64,000 nucleotides of DNA, taken from positions 132,726 to 196,725 of the forward strand of contig NZ_MCGQ01000010.1 in NCBI RefSeq assembly GCF_002242805.1, read 5' to 3'. The notes below the pieces were generated by a model. The model was not told where the DNA came from and made no database searches. It was given only the letters and a program-made list of their open reading frames with translations. How positions within the stretch are numbered: the stretch's first letter is position 1; each line of letters starts with the position of its first letter. The stretch is from Streptomyces diastatochromogenes (lineage in GTDB: Bacteria; Actinomycetota; Actinomycetes; Streptomycetales; Streptomycetaceae). The position numbers and the translations under genes are program-made. Positions 37,253 to 44,873 of this stretch are shown in pieces.

Positions 37253-39499
37253 ATGTCTGACGTGCCGTTCGACCCCATCCAACCGACCAGCGAAGCTACC
37301 GAGAACCAGTCCAACGGCTCCGGCGGCTGGCTGCATCGCTTGCGCCCCGGATCCGGCGCTCCCGACCGACGGGACGCGACCCCTGACGCCCCATCTCCTT
37401 CCCTCGCTCCCCTACCACCGGATGCCGCCTCTCCCGCGCATCGCGTGCATGAAACGCAGGACCGGGCGACACACGTGTATGGGAACCCCGATGTCGTCGC
37501 CCACCACATCAAACAGCTGATCCTTGAGACCCGAAAGCAGGACTTACTGGAGGGCGTCGAGCAAAGTCGCGAGCGACTGCTCGATCAGCCGTTCGTTCGC
37601 AGCGCGCACTGGAACACGATCTGGGAGCAGATCGTCAATCCCGCCACCAGCCGCCCCCACCAGCCCGTGATCATCATCGTCGCGCCCCGCTCATTCGGCT
37701 CGACAACCCTCGCACTGCGGCTTCTGGCCGAGCACACTGCTCACGACGCCACCCTGGTCAAGTTGGACGCAGACTGGAAGACCCCCAGCAAAGGACGCCT
37801 GCCGCTGGAGATCGCGCACGCCTACCAGCTTGACCTCAAGCACCCGGAGAAAGATCAGGTATCGGCCGACTTCCTCGACGCGCTGTCGGAACACACCGCC
37901 CACCTCCGGGGTTGCGGTTCCTATCTGGCGCTGACCGTGGCACAGGACCTGTGGAAGGATCACCGTCTCAGCGATCGCGACGGCATCCAAGTGGTTCGTC
38001 TGCACGAGGCTCCCGATGCCCAGGAAGTCGTAGAGGCGCATCTGGACGCCAACGGCTACGGACAGCTGGTCACATCGCTTCGCTCCTTCCCCAAGGCCAC
38101 GGCTTCCTTGCGCGGACTGACGGCGGTGGCCGCCGTACGGGCCGCGTACTCCGCCGTGACGGCTTGGAAGGAACATATCCACGTCGGCTCCCAGCAGTCG
38201 CGAGTGCGGGCAGACTCCGACGGCGGAACCCCGGCCACGCTGGAAGAACGCATCATCGCGGCTCTGACCGACTGGCGCGGCGAACTCGACGGCCGGTTCG
38301 GCGAGATGAACAGCCTGTACGCCCACGACAACCCCTCACTCACCGTGGAGGACCGCTGTCTGCTGCTGGCCCTAGCTGTGCAGCAGACGGCACCCATGCC
38401 CGTCGTCGCGCGCAGTGCGGCCGCTCTGCTGAAAGCCATCGGCGACGCCCCCGACGCTCCCGGCGCAGCAGCAAAATTCTCACCGCCCCTCAGTGCGCTG
38501 GCCGGACGGGGAATGCGTCGGCGCATCCAGGATGTCGGGGGTGAAGTCGACCTGCAGGACACCGTGGTCTTCGACCGGCCTGCTTATGGACGCGCCGTGC
38601 TGGAGTATGTCTGGGACAACTACGACGTCATGCGTGAGCCCTTGCTGACCTGGCTCGTCGCGACGGCTCAAAGCGCCGATCCGGAAGACAACGCGGTGGC
38701 TGCGTTGGCCGAGCTCACCGTGCGGCACGGATCGGTGGACTACCTCACGACACTGGGCGGCCTGGTCGGCAGCAGTCATCCCAAGGTGCTTGGTGCGGTC
38801 ATGGAACGTGCCGTGCATAACGAACACGTGGGACGCCTGGCGTGGGAGGCGCTGTACGGATGGGCAGAGAAGGAGAGTTACGCGCCCGCGGTGATTACAC
38901 TGTGCCGACGCATCCTGGAGGACTCCTCCGTCGCCACTTCTCTGGCCAAGCGGGCAATGGTGCGCCTGCGCCGGGTCACGCACAAGAACACCTCCGGCAC
39001 CGTGATCGGCCAAGTCCAGGCTGCCTTCGACTCTCTGGTCCTTCACCCCACCGTCGCCCTGCGACTGGCCGGTGAAGTCGTGAGCTGGCAGCGGGGCAAG
39101 GTCTCCTCCGCTCGCAGCGGCGCCCTGGCCTTCCTAGCATTGATGACCCTCGGCCACGACGGCACGCCGTGGCTCGTGGACACCCCTCCCACGGACATCG
39201 ACGTACAGCGCGGCGTCCACGACCTGCTGTCCTCTTCGGAGACCGCCGCCGAGGTCACCTCGCGTCTGACGGACTGGATCCGTGCTTGTGCCGACGATCC
39301 CAGCGCCTATATGCAGTTGCGCGACCAGCTTCTGCCGGCGCTGCGGGGCCACAACATGTTCGAGGCCGGCTGGAGGTTCATGAGCGGGCTGCGCGGCATC
39401 TCCACCGTTGAGGGTTTCAGCGTGGCCGACGACTTCTACAACCACCTCGTCGACAGCCGTGTGCGCACGGTCTTCCCGCTCGAAGAGAACCTCGTATGA
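37253..39499 (+). CDS. STAND-like protein with degenerate P-loop and helical C-terminus, unknown function
   Basis: A 748-residue protein. The first 75 residues are Pro/Ser-rich and disordered. A VYGNP start leads to a segment like a STAND-type NTPase: VIIIVAPRSFGSTTLALRLL at 139-158 sits where a P-loop would be, but GSTT replaces GKTT, so the Walker A lysine is missing. LALTVAQDLW and VRLHEAPDAQEVVEAHL suit the later part of an NTPase core. From about residue 330 the sequence is helical, with HEAT-like spacing. ATG at 37253 follows GGAG. It is 54 bases after the cyclase and overlaps the next gene. It may be a sensor or scaffold of the cyclase system; this is not proven. Confidence 0.6.
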   Translation: MSDVPFDPIQPTSEATENQSNGSGGWLHRLRPGSGAPDRRDATPDAPSPSLAPLPPDAASPAHRVHETQDRATHVYGNPDVVAHHIKQLILETRKQDLLEGVEQSRERLLDQPFVRSAHWNTIWEQIVNPATSRPHQPVIIIVAPRSFGSTTLALRLLAEHTAHDATLVKLDADWKTPSKGRLPLEIAHAYQLDLKHPEKDQVSADFLDALSEHTAHLRGCGSYLALTVAQDLWKDHRLSDRDGIQVVRLHEAPDAQEVVEAHLDANGYGQLVTSLRSFPKATASLRGLTAVAAVRAAYSAVTAWKEHIHVGSQQSRVRADSDGGTPATLEERIIAALTDWRGELDGRFGEMNSLYAHDNPSLTVEDRCLLLALAVQQTAPMPVVARSAAALLKAIGDAPDAPGAAAKFSPPLSALAGRGMRRRIQDVGGEVDLQDTVVFDRPAYGRAVLEYVWDNYDVMREPLLTWLVATAQSADPEDNAVAALAELTVRHGSVDYLTTLGGLVGSSHPKVLGAVMERAVHNEHVGRLAWEALYGWAEKESYAPAVITLCRRILEDSSVATSLAKRAMVRLRRVTHKNTSGTVIGQVQAAFDSLVLHPTVALRLAGEVVSWQRGKVSSARSGALAFLALMTLGHDGTPWLVDTPPTDIDVQRGVHDLLSSSETAAEVTSRLTDWIRACADDPSAYMQLRDQLLPALRGHNMFEAGWRFMSGLRGISTVEGFSVADDFYNHLVDSRVRTVFPLEENLV

Positions 39500-40197
39500 G
39501 GTGGCCATGGCGCCGCGCCGTCCGTACAAGCAGGTCTGCCCAGCCACGATTGCTGCCCAGTGCCACCGATGGCATCGCCTTCGAGGCCCTATACACAATC
39601 ACCTGGCGACCACTATGGCGGGTGCCTCCCAGCGTGGAGGAGACGGTACGCGCCACCGTGCATGCCACGGCGACCGAGACAGCTGTACGTCTGCGCGCCT
39701 CGGACGTGCCCGCCGCACAGGACGTCGTCAACGCGGCTCTCGGCACTCTGCCCCGCCGTGCCCTGAACTACTGCCTGCTGAACGTCAAGGCGACTCTCGG
39801 TCTGCCCAGCGCAGCACAGGAGCTGCTGGCGCAGCGGGCAGCGGACGAGCAACGCGTCCGCCGCCTGCGCTTCTTGAAGGACAACCTCTACGACCACCCG
39901 GACCTCGTCGTCCTGGACCAACTCGAACACCACGCCCCCGGCGCCCTGGGCGACGAGCATGTTGCCGAACTCCAGCGCCTTGCGCGCCTGATCTGCTCCT
40001 GCGACCGCTGGTGGTTCCCGCTCCTGCAGCAATGGGAGCAGGTCGGCCAAGGGTTCACGAACATTGAGAAGCGACAGCAGGCCATGCTCGTGCTGTCCGA
40101 CTCCCTTAAGGCTCTCAACGGCGGCAGTCTCCCCAGCGGCATCGCAGCAGTGGACATGTCCGGGTCTGACGGAGCACCCCGAAGGGCGCACCCATGA
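39496..40197 (+). CDS. Helical protein of unknown function, coupled to the STAND-like gene
   Basis: A 233-residue protein, mostly alpha-helical, with a basic start (MRWPWRRAVR), a strand-like segment (FEALYTITWRPLWRV) and long helices (EELLAQRAADEQRVRRLRFLK). No known domain or catalytic motif was recognised. The ATG overlaps the upstream stop (ATGA) and its own stop overlaps the next start, which signals obligate co-expression of three proteins. Confidence 0.6.
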   Translation: MRWPWRRAVRTSRSAQPRLLPSATDGIAFEALYTITWRPLWRVPPSVEETVRATVHATATETAVRLRASDVPAAQDVVNAALGTLPRRALNYCLLNVKATLGLPSAAQELLAQRAADEQRVRRLRFLKDNLYDHPDLVVLDQLEHHAPGALGDEHVAELQRLARLICSCDRWWFPLLQQWEQVGQGFTNIEKRQQAMLVLSDSLKALNGGSLPSGIAAVDMSGSDGAPRRAHP

Positions 40198-40442
40198 AGC
40201 TCGCCCTGTGGCGGATGCTGCTGGCACCCCTGACCAGCCTCCGAGCCCTGTTCATTCAACGGCGCAGCGCAACACCCCTGTCCTACGACGTCGCCTGGCG
40301 CCGGGCCCGCCTGGACCGTTGTCCCGACGACATGGTCTATCGACTACACGGCCACCGAGCCACCGCACCCGACCAAGCATCCAGTGCTCAGTCGCGCTTG
40401 GCCGCGCCGAGAAACGACGAGCCGACCGACCGGCGCGCCTGA
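40194..40442 (+). CDS. Small protein of unknown function, last gene of the cyclase-linked operon
   Basis: An 82-residue protein with a hydrophobic, basic N-terminus (MKLALWRMLLAPLTSLRALF) that could lie along the membrane, then a charged tail. The start overlaps the previous stop by four bases (ATGA). A strong terminator begins 26 bases after its stop. Its conservation cannot be judged here, but the tight coupling supports a real gene. Confidence 0.5.
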   Translation: MKLALWRMLLAPLTSLRALFIQRRSATPLSYDVAWRRARLDRCPDDMVYRLHGHRATAPDQASSAQSRLAAPRNDEPTDRRA

Positions 40443-40468
40443 CCGACGTCTCTGCAAACACACAAACA

Positions 40469-40500
40469 CCTTCGCCCTGTCCATGAGGACAGGGCGAAGG
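40469..40500. terminator. Bidirectional terminator between the defence operon and the integrase gene
   Basis: CCTTCGCCCTGTCC and GGACAGGGCGAAGG form a perfect 14-bp stem with an ATGA loop. It is followed by ACGTTCATG and the 3' end of the convergent integrase gene, so it can stop transcription from both sides. Confidence 0.85.
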
Positions 40501-40504
40501 ACGT

Positions 40505-41608
40505 TCATGCGGCAATGGTCAGGGGCGCGTCCAAACGCTCCCAGGCGCCGAGAACGGCCTTGTGCGCGTCCGGTTGCAGGTGGGCGTAGCGCTGGGTGGT
40601 TTGGAAGCTCTCGTGTCCGAGGAGGTGCTGGACCTCGTAGAGCGAGACTCCCTTCTGGACCAGCCATGAGGCGCAGGTGTGGCGCATGGAGTGCGGCGGG
40701 TAGTGCGGGACAGGCTGTTGCTCGCCGTCGCCGTCGAAGTAGCGGGCGCCGTCGACGGCCGGCCACCACGTCTGTGTGCGCCAGTTGCTGTCGCTGAGGA
40801 GGCGGCCGGCGCGACCCTTGGTGATGGTGGTGAACACCACGGCGTCCCGTTCGAGCCGGTGGATGTGGCGTTCGAGGGTCTCCAGGACGTGGGGCGGGAG
40901 CGGGACTTCGCGACGGCTCTTGGAGCTCTTCGGATACTCCTTGATGCCGCTCTTGGTGTTGACCTCCACGACGAAGAGGCGCGAGCGGCGCTGGTCGATG
41001 CGGTGGCGGTGAAGGCCGGAGAGCTCGCCCCAGCGCCGCCCGGTGTAGAAGCCGAGCAAGCACATAGTCCGCCAGGGCGTGGGGAGTTCGTCCAGAATGC
41101 TCTGCGCCTGATCGAGCGCGAACCACTGCGGCGGCTTGACCGCGATGGCCGGCAGGTCGATGTTGCGGCAAGGGCTCACCGCGAGGATGTCGTCGTCGAC
41201 CGCCGCGCGCATCATGGAGGACGTCAGGTTGTACGCCCTCTTGATCGCGGAGGCTCCCGCGCCCTTCTCCACCAGGGCGCGGATCCAGCTCTGGATGTCC
41301 ATGCGGGTGATGGCCCGCATCTCCCAGCCCTCCCAGTAGGGCAGGACATGGTTCTTGATGGAGGAGGCGTCGCCGCGCAAGGTGTGGGGCTCGACGATGC
41401 GGGCGTTCCACCACCGGTCGTGCCAGTCGCTGAAGGAGATCTCGCCCGCTCGCGGGTCGCGCAGGGCGCCGCGAGAGAACTGGGTCTCCATGTCGGCGCC
41501 CCAGGCTCGGGCCTGTGCTTTGAGGGGGAACGACTCGCTGAACCGGTCTCCCGCTCTGTTGCGTACGGTCGCCTGCCACTTGCCGGATGCCAGTTTCCGG
41601 AGGTACGT
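40505..41608 (-). CDS. int: Tyrosine site-specific integrase with a possible ACG start
   Basis: A phage-type integrase with catalytic Arg in GFYTGRRWGELSGL, HSMRHTCASWL (HxxR) and the final GHESFQTTQRYAHL with His and nucleophile Tyr. The normal N-terminal arm (RKLASGKWQATVRNRAGDRF) is encoded upstream of the first ATG (41491). That frame is open back to the excisionase stop with no ATG, GTG or TTG. An ACG at 41608 sits 7 bases after AAGGAG and would give 367 residues; starting at 41491 gives 328 residues and removes the arm domain. ACG could be a rare start or a mutated ATG. The gene is transcribed after xis. Confidence 0.82.
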   Translation of the reverse strand, partial: TYLRKLASGKWQATVRNRAGDRFSESFPLKAQARAWGADMETQFSRGALRDPRAGEISFSDWHDRWWNARIVEPHTLRGDASSIKNHVLPYWEGWEMRAITRMDIQSWIRALVEKGAGASAIKRAYNLTSSMMRAAVDDDILAVSPCRNIDLPAIAVKPPQWFALDQAQSILDELPTPWRTMCLLGFYTGRRWGELSGLHRHRIDQRRSRLFVVEVNTKSGIKEYPKSSKSRREVPLPPHVLETLERHIHRLERDAVVFTTITKGRAGRLLSDSNWRTQTWWPAVDGARYFDGDGEQQPVPHYPPHSMRHTCASWLVQKGVSLYEVQHLLGHESFQTTQRYAHLQPDAHKAVLGAWERLDAPLTIAA

Positions 41609-41656
41609 GGATCTACTCCTTGTTCGACTGCCGAGGGATTCGGAAACTGGTGTGGG

Positions 41657-41863
41657 TCAGCGACGGGCCATGGCCGGGGTGACGGTCCTGCTGCTGATGA
41701 ACTCCTCCAGACCGGCAGCGGGTACACGCACGCGGGAACGTCCGGGCCCGGTACGGAGATCGACGACGGGCAAGTCGCCGGCGGCGATGAAGCGGTAGAC
41801 GGTGCGGCGGTCGACGTCCAGAGCGGCGGCGACAGCGGGTATGGAGAGCAAGCGGGCAGGCAT
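41657..41863 (-). CDS. xis: Excisionase-type MerR/HTH_17 small DNA-binding protein
   Basis: A 68-residue protein with the excisionase-family helix-turn-helix: LLSIPAVAAALDVDRRTVYRFIAAGDLPVV followed by a wing (SRVRVPAAGLEEFI). It is immediately upstream of the integrase gene on the same strand, the standard xis-int arrangement of actinobacterial integrative elements. It would bias the integrase towards excision. Confidence 0.85.
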   Translation of the reverse strand: MPARLLSIPAVAAALDVDRRTVYRFIAAGDLPVVDLRTGPGRSRVRVPAAGLEEFISSRTVTPAMARR

Positions 41864-42402
41864 GGGGAGTCCTTGGCGGTGCAGGTGGGGTGGGATGAGT
41901 GGCCCGGCGATTCGGCAGCCGGGCTGTAGGCCGGTTCAGCAGAAGGCCAATCAGCCTTGCCAGGGCATCGAGGCGTCAGGGGTTACGGCGTGACGCGTCG
42001 TGGGCACGAGGGCTGGCGATGTGCGGGGCAGGCGTCTGGCAACCGCGCCGTTGTCAGGCGGGGCCTCGGGCTGATCTCACGCCTTGAAGGCGTGGGGAAG
42101 AGCCGAAACGGTCGGTCGGAGGACGCTGGAGTGGGGGCGGAACTCTGCGACAGCCGACTCTTCGGTACGGCAGCGCGGGGAAAGCGCAGGCACTTCGTGT
42201 ACTCCCTTGGTTGGGTTGGGGCGCGTCTAGCCACGTGGGACAGAGGGGTCGGTCCCGTTGGACACCTCAAACCATCCGGAGAATCCCCGGTTTCGGTAAC
42301 CGGGGATCGGGTGCTATAAGCCCCCGGCAGACTCAGCTCACGAGCCGACAGGGCAGGGGGCCGGACACGCAGGAGTCGGCTGCCTCTCGCCTCACGAGCC
42401 GA
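41864..42402. other. Non-coding control region upstream of xis-int
   Basis: About 540 bases without a credible gene. It contains the perfect inverted repeat at 42283-42307 and probably the xis-int promoter on the minus strand. The attachment site may also be here, but no repeat matching another place in the window was found. Confidence 0.4.
42283..42307. promoter_or_regulatory. Operator candidate 1 of the XRE repressor
   Basis: ATCCCCGGTT and AACCGGGGAT, a perfect 10-bp inverted repeat around TCGGT. The same core CCGGTT-N5-AACCGG recurs at 42667-42689, next to the repressor start. It lies upstream of xis-int, so binding would silence excision. Confidence 0.6.
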
Positions 42403-42666
42403 TCACTGGAGCAGGGTGAGGAGAGGGACATCCAGGGCTTGGGCGAGAGCGACTAGGTCGTCGACGTCGCGCCGGCGTTGGGCGCGTTCGATGCGGGACA
42501 GCATCGTGTTGGACATCGGGCGGCCGAGGGCGGTGACATGGGCGGCGAGTTCGCGTTGAGCGAGGCCGCGTTCCGTGCGGAGGATTTCGATGGTGCGGGC
42601 GGCCCGTATTCCGTACGGACCGATTTCCAGGGGTCGTGCTGCCATGGCTCCATTTGTAGCTCGCAT
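42403..42666 (-). CDS. XRE-family repressor
   Basis: An 87-residue Cro/CI-type regulator with one helix-turn-helix domain: TIEILRTERGLAQRELAAHV, MSNTMLSRIERAQRRRDVDDLVALAQAL. Translation may start at 42666 or at the internal ATG at 42645. Its start lies directly beside an inverted repeat that has a twin upstream of xis-int. It is divergent from the replication gene across a 490-base region, like a phage-style switch. Confidence 0.82.
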   Translation of the reverse strand: MRATNGAMAARPLEIGPYGIRAARTIEILRTERGLAQRELAAHVTALGRPMSNTMLSRIERAQRRRDVDDLVALAQALDVPLLTLLQ

Positions 42667-42689
42667 TCGCCGGTTTGGTGAACCGGCGA
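42667..42689. promoter_or_regulatory. Operator candidate 2 of the XRE repressor
   Basis: TCGCCGGTT and AACCGGCGA form a perfect 9-bp inverted repeat around TGGTG. The repeat touches the repressor gene's outermost start codon and shares its centre with the repeat at 42283-42307. This fits autoregulation. Confidence 0.6.
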
Positions 42690-43158
42690 TCGTCGTCTAT
42701 GTTGCGCTCGCGCGGTTGGCCGGGTAAGCGACCGCGGAAGGTCGGGATGTATCGAAATCCGGTACATCTACTGCCACTCTGCGAGTGCTCTGACGTGGGG
42801 TGTTGTGTTGTAGCTTCCCTCTCGGCGGGGCGCCAACGGCTTCTCTATGTGATGCTTCTGGCTCGGCAACCAAGGCAACTATTTCGTCAACCGCCGATCG
42901 TGCCCTACAGTTTTGCAACCTCCCCTTCCCGACTCCTTTCTCTGCGCCTTTCTGCCGTGAGAGATTGCGCGGGAAAGGGCTGGACTTGCGCCGCATGGGT
43001 GTGGCTATGTTGACGACACCCCCGGAAAGCGCGAGTGGCCATCGACGCGCCCCGCGCGGCAGAACCAGTCAACTCCCCCACCCCTGAAGCCCGTACCGCC
43101 CATCGACGGTGAGCAATGGGTGCCCGCCCATCTGCAACCGAGTGAGGAACCGCCCCTC
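42690..43158. other. Non-coding region between repressor and replication genes
   Basis: About 470 bases, less GC-rich than the coding regions around it. It includes the inverted repeat GATGTA-N11-TACATC (42746-42768). No gene was accepted here. It likely holds the promoter of the replication operon and perhaps part of the origin. Confidence 0.4.
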
Positions 43159-44085
43159 TTGGCCCGAATCCGCACCATCAAGCCCGAAGCCTTCGTCTCC
43201 GAGTCCTTGGCCGCCGTCTCCCTGACCGCCGAGCGCACCTTCCTCGGCCTTCTCACCCAGGCCGACGACCAGGGCCGCCACCGCGACCACGCCGCGATCA
43301 TCGCGGGACAACTGTGGGTGCTTCGCCCTGAACACGGGCCCTCGGACGTCGAGACTGACCTCGCCCAGCTCGCCGACGCCGGGCTGATCTGCCGCTACAC
43401 GGGGCCGGACGACAAGCGGTACCTGCACATCGTCACCTGGAGCCGGCACCAGAAGATCAACCGGCCCAGCAAGAGCCGCCTCCCCTCCTGCCCGCACCAC
43501 GACACCCCGGCCGCCGGAGCCATGCCAAGCGCCGCAGGGGTCGGCTTCACGGAGCCCTCACTGTCGCCTCGCGGAGCTCTCCGTGAGGGCTCAGGGGAGA
43601 TGTGCGAGCCCGCAGTGAATCCGGACACCGATGACGAAGTCGCAGGTCAGGGCAGATTCACGGCGTCCTCAGTGAGGACTCACGGAGAGCTCCCGGAGCC
43701 GTCGGTGAAGCCTCACTGCCCGGATCTAGGACCTAGGATCATGGATCTAGGAGATACCCCTTCGGGGGGCGCAAGCGCCCTCGCGCCTGACACCGTCTCG
43801 GCCAAGCAGCTCCTTGGCGAGTACGTCGCTGCGTGCACCCACCGCCCGCCGGATGCCTTTCTGAACCAGCTCGGCGGACAGGTGCGCAAACTGCTCGACG
43901 AGGGCATCTCCCCCACCCATCTCCGGGCCGCCCTCGAACGCCATCGCGTCAAGGGCCTGTCCCCGAGCGTCCTGCCCAGCCTCGTCCACGAGGTCATGAA
44001 CGCCGCCTCCCCCGCCACGCCCGCCGCCCACCGGGCGTGGACGAACCCCACCGACGTCGTCGCCGCCTACGGAGATGAGCTCTGA
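43159..44085 (+). CDS. Replication initiator-like protein of a Streptomyces integrative element
   Basis: A 308-residue protein starting ARIRTIKPEAFVSESLAAVSLTAERTFLGLLTQADDQGRHRD, a winged-helix segment common to replication proteins of actinobacterial phages and integrated plasmids. A low-complexity middle (about residues 125-210) and a C-terminal helical domain (LLGEYVAACTHRPPDAFLNQLGG) follow, broadly like phage replisome organisers. TTG at 43159 follows GAGGAAC; in-frame alternatives upstream are unlikely because homologues begin at this Met-Ala-Arg. Its middle is encoded by repeated DNA that could be the origin. The helicase-loader gene overlaps its stop. Confidence 0.72.
   Translation: MARIRTIKPEAFVSESLAAVSLTAERTFLGLLTQADDQGRHRDHAAIIAGQLWVLRPEHGPSDVETDLAQLADAGLICRYTGPDDKRYLHIVTWSRHQKINRPSKSRLPSCPHHDTPAAGAMPSAAGVGFTEPSLSPRGALREGSGEMCEPAVNPDTDDEVAGQGRFTASSVRTHGELPEPSVKPHCPDLGPRIMDLGDTPSGGASALAPDTVSAKQLLGEYVAACTHRPPDAFLNQLGGQVRKLLDEGISPTHLRAALERHRVKGLSPSVLPSLVHEVMNAASPATPAAHRAWTNPTDVVAAYGDEL
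43546..43753. repeat. Iteron-like repeats inside the replication gene, candidate origin
   Basis: TTCACGGAGCCCTCACTG (43546) recurs as TTCACGGCGTCCTCAGTG (43657). CTCACGGAGAGCTCC occurs once on each strand (43573-43587 minus, 43679-43693 plus). GGTGAAGCCTCACTG follows. Then GGATCTAGGA appears twice (43721 and 43743) around the palindrome-like CTAGGACCTAG. Clusters of repeats within an initiator gene mark origins in lambda-type replicons. Confidence 0.5.
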
Positions 44086-44780
44086 CCGCCACCCTCAGCC
44101 GAGAGCCTCGCCAGCTCGGCCCACTCGCCGACCGGCTCAACGGCATCCTGGCCAGCCGCGGCATCGACCCCACCGCCGCTGCCGCCCAGGAACCACCTGC
44201 CGAGCGCGTCACCGCCCTGGAGCTGGCCGACGCGCGCATCCCCGCCCGCTACCGCCGCGCCCTGGCCAACCACCCCCAGATCACCGCCTGGGCCGACCAG
44301 ATCGCCCGCGCCGGACGCCCCGGCCCGACCGGACCCGGCATCGCCGAGGGCCCGTCGCTGCTGATCGCCGGCCCCACCGGCACTGGCAAAACCCACCAGG
44401 CGTACGGCGCCGTCCGCGCGCTCCTCACCCGAGGCGTCCGCCTGCGCTGGGAGGCCACCACCTCCGCCGACCTCCACGCGCGGCTCCGCCCCCGCGCCGG
44501 CCACGACGGAGAACGGGAACTGCAGACGCTGGCCCGCTGCCCGCTTCTGCTCCTGGACGACCTCGGCGCGGCCAAGACCAGCGAGTGGACCGAGGAGCTG
44601 ACCTACCGGCTGATCAACCACCGGTACGAGCACATGCTCCCCACCCTCATCACCACCAACCTCCCCACCGCCGAGCTCCGCACCGCGCTCGGCGACCGCG
44701 TCGCCTCCCGCCTCGCCGAGATGACCGAACGCGTCATCCTCACCGGCCCCGACCGACGCCGTACTGCGCCCGCCGCCTGA
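44082..44780 (+). CDS. DnaC-like AAA+ helicase loader, CTG start
   Basis: A 232-residue AAA+ ATPase. It has Walker A LLIAGPTGTGKTHQAYGA, Walker B LLLLDDLGAAKTSEW, sensor 1 LPTLITTNLP and an Arg-finger-like stretch GDRVASRLAEMTE, all in the DnaC/IstB order. The reading frame has no ATG, GTG or TTG before the conserved region. A CTG at 44082 overlaps the replication gene stop (CTGA) and has GGAG 7 bases upstream, so CTG is very likely the start. It should load the host helicase at the element's origin. Confidence 0.78.
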   Translation: MTATLSREPRQLGPLADRLNGILASRGIDPTAAAAQEPPAERVTALELADARIPARYRRALANHPQITAWADQIARAGRPGPTGPGIAEGPSLLIAGPTGTGKTHQAYGAVRALLTRGVRLRWEATTSADLHARLRPRAGHDGERELQTLARCPLLLLDDLGAAKTSEWTEELTYRLINHRYEHMLPTLITTNLPTAELRTALGDRVASRLAEMTERVILTGPDRRRTAPAA

Positions 44781-44873
44781 CGGCAGCCGCGCGTCTCCCT
44801 CCCCCCTGCCTTCACCTCACCCGCCCGCGCACAGGCATGCCCTCGATCGCGCGGGCCCTTGGAGAGCCCCTGC

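Noticed and set aside
36976..37260. Alternative 94-codon frame at the end of the cyclase gene
   Set aside because: It overlaps the cyclase C-terminus in a different frame and has no supporting motif or ribosome site.
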